Positions 34,638-46,700 of a DNA stretch of 64,000 bases are shown here, one piece after another. The DNA comes from Halicephalobus mephisto (taxonomy: Eukaryota > Nematoda > Chromadorea > Rhabditida > Panagrolaimidae). The stretch spans positions 868,001 through 932,000 of the forward strand of contig SWDT01000011.1 of assembly GCA_009193035.1 (NCBI GenBank), given 5' to 3'. The notes beneath the pieces are model-generated. The model saw nothing but the letters and a program-made list of their open reading frames with translations, did not search any database and was not told the origin of the DNA. Numbering within the stretch: position 1 is the first letter of the stretch; each line of letters begins with the position of its first letter. The position numbers were made by a program, and so were the translations under genes.

Positions 34638-37600
34638 ATGTGGATTAACGGAGTTCAAACAAATGATGAAAGTTCAGTTCCCCCCAGGGGAAATTCCGCA
34701 ACTCCTGCCAACGGATCCACCACCGCCGCAATCGCCATCGTCGACGGCGCCGAGGAACTCCATGCTCTCATCGACGAAATGAGTGAGTTTACTTCCATAA
34801 AACAACTAACAACTAATTTCACAATGGAAAAATTCAAATACAATTCGTGTCAGGACCAGTACTTTCTTACAAATCCTTAAATTTCGATTTTCTATAAAAA
34901 TAAAAATGAATTTTCAATAATTTACTAAATAATTAAAATTTATAAATTTTAAAAATAATAAATAACGGTTCTGAAACGAATAATATTTGATTTATTTCTT
35001 ATTGTAAATTAAGTCAAATATGTAACAACTAATTTCACAATGGAAAAATTCAAATACAATTCGTGTCAGGACCAGTACTTTCTTACAAATCCTTAAATTT
35101 CGATTTTCTATAAAAAATAAAAATGAATTTTTAATAATTTATTAAATAGTTAAAATTTATGGATTTTAAAAATAATAAATAACGGTTCTGAAACGAATAA
35201 TATTTGATTTATTTCTTATTATAAATTAAGTTAAATATCTGACAATTAATGTAACAACGAAAAATTCAAATACAATTCGTGTCAGGACCAGTGCTTTTCC
35301 ACAAATCCTTAAATTTCGATTTTCTATAAAAAATAAAATCAAATTTTCAATAATTTATTAAATAATTAAAATTTATGGATTTTAAAAATAATAAATAATG
35401 GTCCTGAAACGAATAATATTTGATTTATTTCTTATTGTAAATTAAGTCAAATATGTAACAACTAATTTCACAATGGAAAAATTCAAATACAATTCGTTTC
35501 AGGACCAGTACTTTCCCACAAATCCTTAAATTTCGATTTTCTATAAAAATAACAATAAATTTTCAATAATTTACTAAATAATTAAAATTTATAAATTTTA
35601 AAAATATTAATTTTGAAATGAATAATTTTTTATTAATTTTTTTAAATTGGAAAATTTAATTTTTAACGGTTTTTAGGAATGCAGGACTTTGATTCAATAA
35701 GATTCGCGACTTACAGAACGGCCTCCAAACTGCGATTTGTCCAGACGAAAACGAACGTTCATCTGGTCGACATCTGGAACATGATCGAATCCTTCAGAGA
35801 AAACGGCCTCAATGCCATGTCTCCCAATGCTCATCTGAAGATTTCCCGATTGGAATTACTTCTGACTAGTGTTTTTCACAGTTTAAACAAGAGATTGCCC
35901 ACGGCACAGCACATCGACACAGACAAGTCCATATCTACGTTGCTGAGTTTTCTCCTCGGGGCTTACGACAGGTACGTTTATTTTTAAAAACGGATTTTTA
36001 CATAAAATTCCGAAATTTTAGGAATTTTAGAAATTTTAAAAATTCTGAAATTTTAGGAATTTAGGAATTTTAAAAATTCTGAAATTTTAGAAATTCTAGA
36101 AATTCTGAAATTTTAGAAATTCTAGAAATTTTGGGAATTTTAGAAATTTTAGAAATTTTAAAAATTCTGAAATTTTAGAAATTCTAGAAATTCTGAAATT
36201 TTAAAAATTCTGAAATTTTAGGAATTCTAGAAATTCTGAAATTTTAAAAATTCCGAAATTTTAGCAATTTAGGAATTTTAGGGATTTTAGAAATTTAGAA
36301 TTTTGTGAAAAATTCTGGAACTTTTTAGGATTTTATAAAAGCTTTTAAAAAAATTCCAGAATCCGGTAGATTTCGAATTTTTCTAGGATGTTGTAGAAAA
36401 ATTTAGAATTTAATGGAAGATTCTGAAATTATTCCAGAATCTAGCAGAAGAATCTGAATATTTTATAACTTTGAGGAATTCTGGAATTTTCTAGGATTTT
36501 GTAGAAGCTTCCAGAGTCTTCAGGAATTTTATAAAAGCTTCTAAAAAAATTCCAGAATTCAGTAGATTTCGAAATTTCTATAATCACATTTCCAAAGTCT
36601 TCAGGAATCTCCTAGAAGCTTCCAGAGTCTTCAGGAATTTTATAAAAGCTTCTAAAAAAATTCCAGAATTCAGTAGATTTCGAAATTTTCAAAAATTTCA
36701 AGTTTCTAGATTCTTTGATTTTGGAATCTTTTAGAACATTCTAGAAATCCATCCTAGGACGATTTCATAACAATATTCATTTTTTGTTTTTAAAATAGTT
36801 TAATTTTGAAAAATAAAATCCTAAATTTTCAGACAGAAAATCGGACGACTGACCGTTTTTTCCGTCAAAGTCGCCATGGCCACTCTGTGTGCGGGAAAAC
36901 TGGTCGATAAATTGCGATGTTTGTTTTTTTTTTAAATTTAAAATAAATTAAATAATTTTAGATATATTTTCTCAAATTTCCGATTCTAATGGGATAATGG
37001 AGTATCCCAAGTTCACAGAGTACCTCCAGCACATTTTGGCTTTGCCAACGGCGGTGTTTGAAGCTCCCACATTTGGGTATTCTGAAATCGCCCTCCAGCA
37101 ATGTTTCAAAAAAGACGACCAAATCACGTTAAATCACTTCCTAGATGCGATCATGAGTGACGCCTGTCCGCCCTGTCTCATGTGGTTCCCGCTGCTCCAC
37201 CGAATGGCCTCAGTGGAGCACGTCTACCACCCCGTCGTCTGCGATTCCTGTCAGGTCCGGGCCTTCACCGGCTTCAGATACAAGTGCCAGAGATGCCCTA
37301 ATTACCAGCTTTGTCAGGGATGTTTCTGGAGAGGTCAAGTTTCAAAACAACACAAAAACGACCACGAAATGAAGGAGTACTCCAGTTACGTAAGTTTTTT
37401 AGATTTTATATATCAAATTTATTTTTCATTTATTCATTTCCAAACTTATCAGCCAGGTATTCACTTGGAAATTGCTGAAATACTGATTTTATATATAGAT
37501 ACTTCAACTAAAGCAGTATTTGAAAATCTAGAATCCTAAAAATAATGATTTTCGCATATTTTATATATCGAATTTATTTTTTATCTATTCATTTCTAAAT

Positions 37601-39558
37601 ATATCAAATGAGTATTCATTCAGAAGTTCGAAGATCACGGATACTAATTTTAATATGTAAATGCTTCGGAAAAAGCACCTTTGGGAATCGTACAATGCTA
37701 AAAATAGTAATTTCTACTTATAAATTCTTGAATCTAAATTTTAAATATTTTCCTAATCGCTCTAAAATATAACTTGATTCAAAAATAGCTTTAACAAACA
37801 TGTTCAATCCATGGCAATTTTGGAAGAAAAGTAACGTTAAAAGATATAGGATCCTAAAAAAGTAATTTTCATATATGGATTTTTGGAATTTAGGTCCTAG
37901 AAATTGTTTTAAATATTCTAAAACTTATTTAAAAAGCTTTCAAATAAAAATAAGTTTTGTCTTTGTTTATTTTAGAAAAAGTAACATTAAAAGATATAGG
38001 ATCCTAAAAAAGTAATTTCCATATATGAATTTTGGAATGTAGGTCCTAGAAATTGTTTTAAATATTCTAAAACTTATTTAAGAAATTTTAAAATAAAAAT
38101 AAATTTAGTTTTTGTATATTTTAGAAAAAGTAACATTAAAAGATATAGGATCCTAAAAAAGTAATTTCCATATATGGATTTTTGAATTTAGGTCCTAGAA
38201 ATTGTTTTAAATATTCTAAAACTTATTTAAAAAGCTTTCAAGTAAAAATAAATTTAGTTTTTGGTTATTTTAGAAAAAGTAATATTTTAAAAATAATAAT
38301 TTTCATATATGAATTTTTGAATTTAGGATCCGAAAACTACTTTTAAATATTCTAAAGTTTCTATTTTGGAAGTGTTTTTATAAAAAATATGTTTAATCCA
38401 TGTTGATTTTAGAATTAAATTTGTTTTGAGACTTGTGCTCTTGTCAATTAATTAAATCAAATAATTGGACGATTTCAGAAATCCCCCACGAAGCAACTGG
38501 CTCACTCTATACACAAATCTCTGAGATGTATGCCGATTTCGTCACAGAAAAATCACAAAGAATTTCCTACAAAACCTCAAAGACCTTTGGATTTGACGAA
38601 TCTGGTACCCATGCCCCCGAACTCGATGAGACACAACCCCCCTGAGGTCATCACTGAGTGGACCACGAAATTGCTTCCTGGACAGTACGGTACAATTGGG
38701 AACAATGATGACGAACATAGATTAATTGCCAGATATTCCGCCAAATTAGCAGGACGAACTGCGTATCCTTCGACGTCCACTGGAATCAACCAGATTCCGG
38801 CAACTTTTGAACCTAATGCTGTGTCCGCTGCTAATGCTCTTCAGGAAAGCTACGAAGAAAGAGCTATGATAGCTCAATTGGAGGAAGAAAACAATCAAAT
38901 GCTCAGAGAAATGGCTTCTTTGGAAGAACAGCAGGGATTGGCCACGAGTAACGGTCAAATCAACGGCATAAGGGAAAGAAGGGCCGAACTCGAGGCCAAG
39001 ATGAGGATCATGCAGCAGACCAGGAGGGAGTTGATGACCCAGCTCGAGCACCTCATGCAGCAGCTGAATGTAAGTCGGATTAAGTTTGTTTCAGTCGACT
39101 AGAATCCTATGGAGATTTCCAAAATCCAATTTCCGAAAATCCAAGTTTTCAAATTTTCTAAAACAACTTTGAAAATCTCCAAAAATCCAGTGAAAAATTT
39201 CTATAACTTTAAAATCCAGTGAAAAATTTGAAAATTTTTAAAATTCGTTTTTTTTTTATTTTTCAAATATTGATGATTTTCGATTTAGTCCAATGCGAGT
39301 CCTCGGGCTGTTTCTCTTGGTCATCTTCCTGAGCCCCTTTCTGGAGTGGGAAATATGGTCTCTACTGCCTTTAGAGAACCTTCGTCGATCCCGATATCTT
39401 CTGGTTCAGCGATAAGAGCTACAAGTGTCCCGGCTGTCCAACTTCAATCGGATCTTCTGACGGCAGCAGACGCCATAGCCAACAACATGGGATCACTCGT
39501 TCTGGAGCTCGATCAAGCACTCGCGGATGATGGATTCATCGACCAGGAACAGTACTAA
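34638..39558 (+). CDS. dyb-1: Dystrobrevin (604 aa)
   Basis: Six exons: 34638-34782, 35677-35971, 36833-36918, 36962-37389, 38479-39069 and 39289-39558, all in phase. After a divergent N-terminus, residues 49-230 are the dystrophin-family EF-hand regions (MQDFDSIRFATYRTASKLRF, VHLVDIWNMIESFRENGLN, YIFSQISDSNG, PTAVFEAPTFGYSE). Residues 264-312 are a ZZ zinc finger (C269, C272, C284, C287, C293, C296, H306, H310). A DEHRLIARYSAKLAGR segment and a coiled coil (about 430-515) follow; this is the dystrophin/syntrophin-binding half. Length and order match nematode DYB-1, a component of the dystrophin-associated complex in muscle and neurons. Intron 3 is only 43 bp, while introns 1, 2 and 4 are 0.7-1.1 kb and repeat-filled. 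The ATG was chosen as the only one upstream of the exon-1 donor in frame; a further 5' exon is possible. Confidence 0.95.
34785..35600. repeat. Tandem repeat of about 216 bp, four copies, in dyb-1 intron 1
   Basis: Each unit runs CACAATGGAAAAATTCAAAT, ACAATTCGTGTCAGGACCAG, TACTTTCTTACAAATCCTTA, then AT filler and CGGTTCTGAAACGAATAATA. The TTCGTGTCAGGACC word is the reverse complement of the GGTCCTGACACGAA core found elsewhere, and each unit also carries it in forward form (GGTTCTGAAACGAA). Confidence 0.9.
36000..36760. repeat. dyb-1 intron 2: A/T runs phased at about 10 bp (PATC-like)
   Basis: Units such as GAAATTTTAGAAATTCTAGA and AAATTCTGAAATTTTAGGAA place A- and T-runs every 10 or so bases for several hundred bases, as in the periodic An/Tn clusters of Caenorhabditis introns. 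From 36300 on the pattern decays into TTCCAGAATTCAGTAGATTT repeats. Confidence 0.55.
37820..38310. repeat. dyb-1 intron 4 tandem repeat, about 125-145 bp, four copies
   Basis: Units contain AAAAGATATAGGATCCTAAA, AAAGTAATTTCCATATATGG and TTTAGGTCCTAGAAATTGTT. Confidence 0.85.
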
Positions 39559-39789
39559 TCAAGTTGCTCAAGTTATTCAAAGATTATAAAAACTGGTAAA
39601 AAAAAGAAAAAAATTATTGATCCCAAAGAATTTTTTCATAAATGTGGTGCAATTTAAAAAATGAATCAAATTTGACAATACTCGATCGACAGGGTTTCCT
39701 CGTTATAGATTTACCTCGGGATAGATGTGTCTTACAATGGAAATACCATAAAAAAGAATAATTTCCGTATATTTTAGAAAATTCGTTCT

Positions 39790-40450
39790 TAATGTTTTAG
39801 TTTGAATTTTTTCGCGAAATGTGACTCAATGGAAGAAGTCTCGTTCGTTACGGTAGTCAGGGACTTTCGTGGCGGGAGTTCTTCCCTTTCTCGGATTGCT
39901 TTTGCACGAAGTTCTTCATTACCTAAAATGTTAGAATTTCCATAGTTGCTGATTATTTTCGTTGTAAAAATTAATCTTTTTTATTTTAGATTCTTTTTCG
40001 CGAAATGTGACTCAATGGAAGTGGTCACGTTCGTTACGGTAATCGGGGACTTTCGTGGCGGGAGTTCTTTCCTCTCTCGGGTTGCTTTTGCACGAAGTTC
40101 TTCATTACCTAAAATGTTAGAATTCCCATAGTTGCTGATTATTTTTGTTATAAAAATTAATTTTTTTTATTTTAGATTCTTTTCCGCGAAATGTGACTCA
40201 ATGGAAGTGGTCACGTTCGTTACGGTAGTCGGGGACTTTCGTGGCGGGAGTTCTTTCCTCTCAGGTTCCTCTTACGCAGCTCTACTCATACCTAAAAGTA
40301 ATAGCATCTTCATGGATATCAAGAAATCTCGTGACAGGATTTGATTTTTTTATCTTCTTAAGTAGTTTTACGCAGAATTCTACTTGCACCAGAAAGAGAG
40401 CATACCCATCGTGGTATTCAGGGACTTTCGTGGCAAGAATTAATTCCATC
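39790..40450. repeat. Tandem repeat of about 185 bp, three full copies plus a fragment, downstream of dyb-1
   Basis: Units contain TTCGCGAAATGTGACTCAAT, GTCACGTTCGTTACGGTAGT and GGGACTTTCGTGGCGGGAGT. A shortened derivative keeping TTTCGTGGCAGAAGTTAATT continues at 40430-40770. The open frames at 39946-40344 are only the repeat read in one frame. Confidence 0.85.
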
Positions 40451-40959
40451 ATTTTATATAATTAATCTTCAAGTGGAATTATGTTTTTATCCAGAAAAAT
40501 AATTTCGAGAATATTCAGGAACTTTTGTGACAGAAGTTAATTTTGTCTTTCATATAATTAATCCTTAAGTCGAATTATATTTTTATCCGGGAAATAATTC
40601 CAAAGATATTTAAGAACTTTCGTGGCAGAAGTTAATTTTATCATTTATACTACTCTTGACACGAAATCCTGTTCTTATCTAAAAAAAAGTAATTCTAAGG
40701 ATATTTAAGAACTTTCGTGGCAGAAGTTAATTTTGTCATTTTGTCATTTTATAATTAATCTTTAAGTGAAATTATACTTTGACATATGACTGAATCCCCT
40801 TTCATGGTCGTCAGGTGTTTCGTGGTGAGACTTCGTTTTTTACGGTAATAAAAGTTACGATGTCGTTAATGTTTTTTTCACTAACATTTTTGCATTTTTT
40901 ATTTAATTTTAATATTAATCGATCAAAGTTTCTTTTTGGACTTATAGTACTTTTCTAAA

Positions 40960-41290
40960 AAGATAATCATCCAATTTTGTCCTCTAGGAATTCAAATGGG
41001 CTGGATAAACATGCAGAAGCTATTGAGTCCTTCGAGTTAATGAATTCGACGATTTTCTTTCAAAAGCCTTCCTGAGTATTGATTCCTCGATAAGCCAGAG
41101 TTAATCCCTTGCTCACCTCAAGACCGGATTTGCTCATTTATCCAGTTGCCAAGGCGTCACAGACTTTCTTCTTCTGATAGCTCCTCGATTACCATAAGAA
41201 ACTAAACCTTTTGTAACTAATTATTTCCTGAGCTTACAGTTGGAAGATGAACCAGGGAACGACCATAGTAGGACAAGTGCACTTTTATTC
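40960..41290. other. Unique, moderate-GC intergenic block
   Basis: About 330 bp without repeat structure in the 4.2 kb spacer before the ankyrin/armadillo exons. No long open frame on either strand; it could hold regulatory sequence or a non-coding exon. Confidence 0.3.
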
Positions 41291-41319
41291 GGTGATTTTT
41301 TGAGTTTTTCAGAGATGTT

Positions 41320-41640
41320 CCAAAAATCGATCCTGAAACGAATGATTTTTAAAACTTATTTAATTATTTTTAAATATTTTAAAAATTAATCCTGACACGA
41401 ATGATTTTTAAACTTTTGATCATTTTTTAAACACTTTAAAATTAATCCTGAAACGAATGATTTTTAAAACTTATTATTTTTTAAGTACTTTAAAAATTAA
41501 TCCTGAAACGAATGATTTTTAAACTTTTGATCATTTTGTCTAAAAATACTTTAAAAATTAATCCTGAAACGAATGATTTTAGAACTTATTATTTTTTAAG
41601 TACTTTAAAAATTGATCCTGAAACGAATGATTTTTGATCA
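41320..41640. repeat. Tandem repeat of about 55-65 bp, five copies, with AATCCTGAAACGAATGATTT
   Basis: Another variant of the core family (GATCCTGAAACGAATGATTT) separated by ATTTTTAAGTACTTTAAAAA. Isolated core copies continue to about 43100 and 43620. Confidence 0.8.
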
Positions 41641-42082
41641 TGAAGTTTTCCACAACTTGCTGTTTGAAATTTTTTCATTTTTCTTAGATACACTCAAAGT
41701 AGTAGCTCTGGAGCAAATAATTCTCAATTATCAAGGATTTCTCATATTTTTTAACAGTTTAATCCTTGTTCTCTAAGAACGTGTTTCGAAATAGTGGTCC
41801 TGACACGAATAATGCCTGATTATTAAGGATGTTTTATAATTTTTAAAGTTTTTTCTTTGATATTTGTTTCTTAAAAATGTATTTAAATGGTCCTGATTAT
41901 CAGACAATATTTTTTATTGTTTAAAAATGTTTCAAAAAGTGGTTCTGAGGCGAAAGATTCCGGATCTTCGAGGATTTTTTTGCACTTTTTATTTAATAAT
42001 TTTCATTGTTTTTTCCGAAAAACACTCAAAAAATGATCCTGACCAGAAGTGTCGATTTCCGAACTTTTGAACCGAATTTTGA

Positions 42083-42535
42083 GTCGATTTCGGATCGGCT
42101 TTTAGTTAATTTCGGACTAATTCGAGTTCGAAAATCGAAAAAATCGACTTCAAATTTAGGAGTTCGATTTCAGAATTCCAAAAATTCTAATTCAAACCGA
42201 ATTGGTTTGATCCGAAAATTAGAAAATCTAAATTTGAACAATTTTAATTCTAATTGATTTTGGATTAACTCGAGCTTAAAGTTCAGAAGGTTCAAATTCT
42301 AACTGAATACTTCGGCTTGAAGTTGATTCTTTCGATTTCCGAACTCGGGTTAATCCGAAATCAATTAGAATTGAAATTGTTCGAATTTGGATTTTCTAAT
42401 TTTCGGATCGAACTAATTCGGTTTGAATTAGAATTTTTGGAATTCCGAACTCAAACTCCTAAATTTGAAGTCGATTTTTTCGATTTTCGAACTCGAATTA
42501 GTCCGAAATTAATTAAAAGCCAATCCGAAATCGGC
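42083..42535. repeat. Foldback element: inverted repeat with arms of about 192 bp and a loop of about 66 bp
   Basis: The left arm (about 42083-42274) and the reverse complement of the right arm (about 42341-42535) agree over their whole length with roughly a dozen differences; for example, both contain GGACTAATTCGAGTTCGAAA and AATTCCAAAAATTCTAATTC. Two mirror-image open frames (42006-42257 and 42317-42643) are a consequence. Core-family words flank both sides (CCTGACCAGAAG, TCTGGTCCTGGAACGAA). Confidence 0.85.
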
Positions 42536-43787
42536 AGTTCTGGTCCTGGAACGAATGTTTTTCGATTATTAGGCATTATTCACGTATCTTTCCATTTGGC
42601 AATTTCCTTTGGTCTTTGTTCTCTGAGACTACATTCGAAATGATAATCCCGTCTCGCTTTCCTGATAATCCGGCATTTCTCGCGCATCTTCCCTTTGGCT
42701 ATTTCTTTATTATTCGAAAAATCTCCAAATAATGGCCCTGGAATCAATGAATTTTGAATATTAGGAACTTCCGTGATTTTTAATTTTTTAATTTTTGAAG
42801 ATATTTCAAAAATTGGTCCTGAAACGAAAAGTAATTTTTTGTTTGACCACAAGGTTGATATTGATCCTTTTTAGGATTACTGGGCCTAGAATTGAAAAAT
42901 ATTTAATTTCGGATAAAACTAATTTTTTAAATTTTGAATTTTTAAAAATTTTTAGTTTTTTTAATTTTCGTATTTTTTTTCTGGCATATTTGAACTGTCC
43001 GTCTCGACGCGGATAATCCCTGATTATCAGGCATTTTTTGCATTTTTCCAATTTCCTTTACTTTTTTAATTTTTAAATATATGTAAAAAGTAATGGTCCC
43101 ACAGCGAATATTACTTAATACTTTTTTTTAATATGTTTATTTACTGTTTTTTTCACAAGTTTACTAAGTTTATAAATAAAATTAAAAATTTTTTTTATTA
43201 ATTTTGAATTTTTTTATTAATTTTAAAATTTTTTTATTAATTTTTTAAAATTTTTTTATTAATTTTTTTAAAATTTTTTATTAATTTTTTAAATTATTTT
43301 TATTAATTTTAAAATTATTTTTATTAATTTTAAAATTATTTTTATTAATTTTTTAAATTTTCGAAGTAGTGGTCTTGAGACGATTGATTTTTGATTATTG
43401 TAGATTTTTTACACTTTTTAGTTAATGTTTTTTTATTTTTAATTTCCTGAGAATATATGAAAGTAGTATGGTTTTGTCGTGAACATTTTTTATTACGTTT
43501 ATATATCGGTTTTTATGGGATTATGAAATTCATTAACTAGAAATTTTTCCATAAAATTAACGGTTTTTTAAAATTTTTTAATATTTTTTTATATTATTTC
43601 TTTTGACGACATGTTTGGATTAGTGGTCTTGACGCGAACGGTCCCTGACGTATGTTCGACCTCGAGCCTCGTTATTTACCTTTGAAATTTTCTCTTTTTC
43701 GCAGAAAATAAATAAAATCTGCATTTGGAAATTTTTAAAAATATTTTTTTTTGTGTTTTAGTTGACTGTAAATTGTTTAGAAACCAA

Positions 43788-46700
43788 ATGTCGACGACAA
43801 CGAGAGATTCTTCTGTGGAAACTCCAGACAAGTACACCTTCGGGTACACGACTGAATTGTCCAATCAAGAAACGGCTTTATCGACCGCAAAACGTCTCAG
43901 ACAACGACTCCAGAGACAACAATCGGGTCAAACTGGTTCGTTTAGGATTTTTAATTTAATTTTTTATATAATTAACGTTTTTAGGATTGCCAGGAAGGAG
44001 GTACACAGGAGAATCGAGCGAATGTTCGTCTCTCGTTGGGACCCCGACGGAATCTGGTCGGTGTTTTACGTTTTCTGCCGCTCAAAGAGTTCTCAGAAAC
44101 AACGAAGAAAGAAAACCGTCTGTGAATCAGGGACTTTCGGAAATGATCCTGGACGCTATTCATCTGGACGATGTTAATCTGGTCGAAAGACTCCTCATGG
44201 CCCATGCTACCAAACCAATGAGCACTTCCCCGAGTATAGGATCCACGAACACGTTCACAGACCTTGCTCAAAGAAGACACGGGAATCACAGGAGGTCGAA
44301 CGCTTCTAGTACGGTTTCTACTCATTCTGGAGGGAGATCCAGTTGTGCTGTGGCTAATATCCTGCATGTGGCCATTGCGCATAAGCAGAAGGATATCGTG
44401 GAGCTGCTGTTGAAAACGGGATATGATCCGAACGCTCTTGCTTTGTGTCATTGCAAGGGGAACTGCACTGCCAGCGGCAATATACCTCTGAGCTCCATTC
44501 TTCCCAGAACTCATTCTGGAAGTCCCGAACTTTGCTCGACTTGTTCCGCTTTGAGAATCGTCTCCATCATAGACCAGACTCCCTTAGGGGTCGCTGTCAG
44601 GGCCCAGAGTCCAGAAATGATAGCCTTGTTGGTGGTCTACGGGGCTGATGTAAATTCCGGAGACGAGGACGGAAACACCCCTTTGATGTTGGCTGTTAGA
44701 GAATCCCCGCTCTCCTGGCCGTGTCTTCATGCTTTAATAATTTTCGGAGCTCAAATAATGCAGAAAAATTCTAGAGGAATTTGTCCACTTGATCTTGCTC
44801 CAGAATTGAGAAAACTTCAAGAATCATGTGTAGAATCCCTTTTTCAAACAGCTACTACTCTTCCTGATTCTACTTCAGGAGAAATTCAAGAACGGTCAAC
44901 GAGGTACGTCGGAGCAGCGGCCATGAAGCACCAGAAGCGGCTCCATGTGGCAGATTACGAGAAGTTTTCCGTCCATTCCAGTTTCGCCGACAGAGGAAGT
45001 TTGTCCAAAGCGCCCCTGAGCCCCAGACCTTCTGCTGCCCCATCTGTCTCCACTTGTTCGATGTTGGAAACCATGTCTTCGAAGGAATCAAACAGAAGGA
45101 AATCCTTTGTTTCTATTCAATTGAGAAGAAACAAAACAAGTAAAGAATGTAAGTGATGTTTTTATTTAAAAATAATTTCGAAATCAGTGCAGATTGAAAA
45201 AGAGAAAAATGGGAAAGCGAAAGTCGCTGGAGGAGTTGTACGACAATTGCTTCCCTCTATTTCGTACGATTTATCTCATTTATTCCATTTTTATATTAAC
45301 TTTTTATAGTCAAATTAATAATTTTGTTAATTAAAAAAATTAGTTTAAAAATAATTTCGAAATCAGTGCAGATTGAAAAAGAGAAAAACGGGAAAGCGAA
45401 GATCGCTGGAGGAGTTGTACGACAATTGCTTCCCTCTATTTCGTACGATTTATCTCATTTATATCATTTTTATATTAACTTTTTTATAGTCAAATTAATA
45501 ATTTAGTTAATTAAAAAAATTAGTTTAAAAATAATTTCGAAATTAGTGCAGATTGAAAAGGAGAAAAATGGCAAAGCGAAGATCGCTGGAGGAGTTGTAC
45601 GACAATTGCTCTCCTCTATTTCGTAAGATCTATCTCATTTATTTCATTTTTATATTAACTTTTTATAGTCAAATTAATAATTTAGTTAATTTAAAAATAA
45701 TTTCGAAATTAGTGCAGATTGAAAAGAAGAAAAATGGCAAAGCGAAGGTCGCTGGAGGAGTTGTACGACAATTGTTCTCCTCTATTTCGTACGATTTATC
45801 TCATTTATATCATTTTTATATTAGCTTTTTATAGTTAACTTAATAATTTAGTTAATTTAAAAAATTAGTTTAAAAATAATTTCGAAATTAGTGCAGATTG
45901 AAAAGGAGAAAAATGGCAAAGCGAAGATCGCTGGGGGTTACTGTTGTGTAATTTTTTAAAAATTAATTAATGTTATTTCTAAGTGAAATTGGTTTTTAGC
46001 GTCGTTGATAGAGCAATTGAACTGGGAACAGGCTTGGGAAATGCTCCAAAAAATGGCCTGTAATCATGAATGTATCCAAATCCTTCAAGTTTGTCTTTTC
46101 AAATTCATGGCTCAGAAAGAAATAGGTTCTAATCTTGCTGAAGCAGATCTCGTTGACAGCCATCTAGGAGGATTGATGCATCAGATGCTTTTAACGATGA
46201 CGAATCAATATCAACAAAGTACTCCAAGTTATCAGAAAACAAACAGAAGACAGTTGATAGGAAACATGGCTCATTTGGTCAATTTTTGCTTTATATTGCT
46301 CCAGAGAACAGGAGGAACGAGACAATTCGCCGCTTTGGCGACAATCAACAAAGTAAGGTTTATATATCGGCGGATTTTAATTACTGTAGTTAGGACTGTA
46401 CAAGTTTTCAAAATCTCACAAAATTTGAAAATTTCGTAGTTTCTAGAATTTGGGAGTTTTTAAAGTACTCCAGAATTCAGCGGAATATTCTGGAACTAGT
46501 ACCTAAAATTGATTTTCAGAAACTTCTAGAAAGTTCGAGAAATTCATATTGAGATAATTTTACATAAGTTTTTAATTTTAGATTTTAATATATATTAAAT
46601 TGGAATTTTGTGAAAGTTTTCGAAATTTCTAAAAATCTCAGAAGTTTCTAGAATCTTAGAAATTCATATTGAGATAATTTTAAATAAGTTTTTAATTTCA

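Noticed and set aside
40132..40344. Repeated open frames MLIIFVxKINxFYFRF after dyb-1
   Set aside because: The same 185-bp satellite unit read in one frame; ATG and ends fall at repeat positions.
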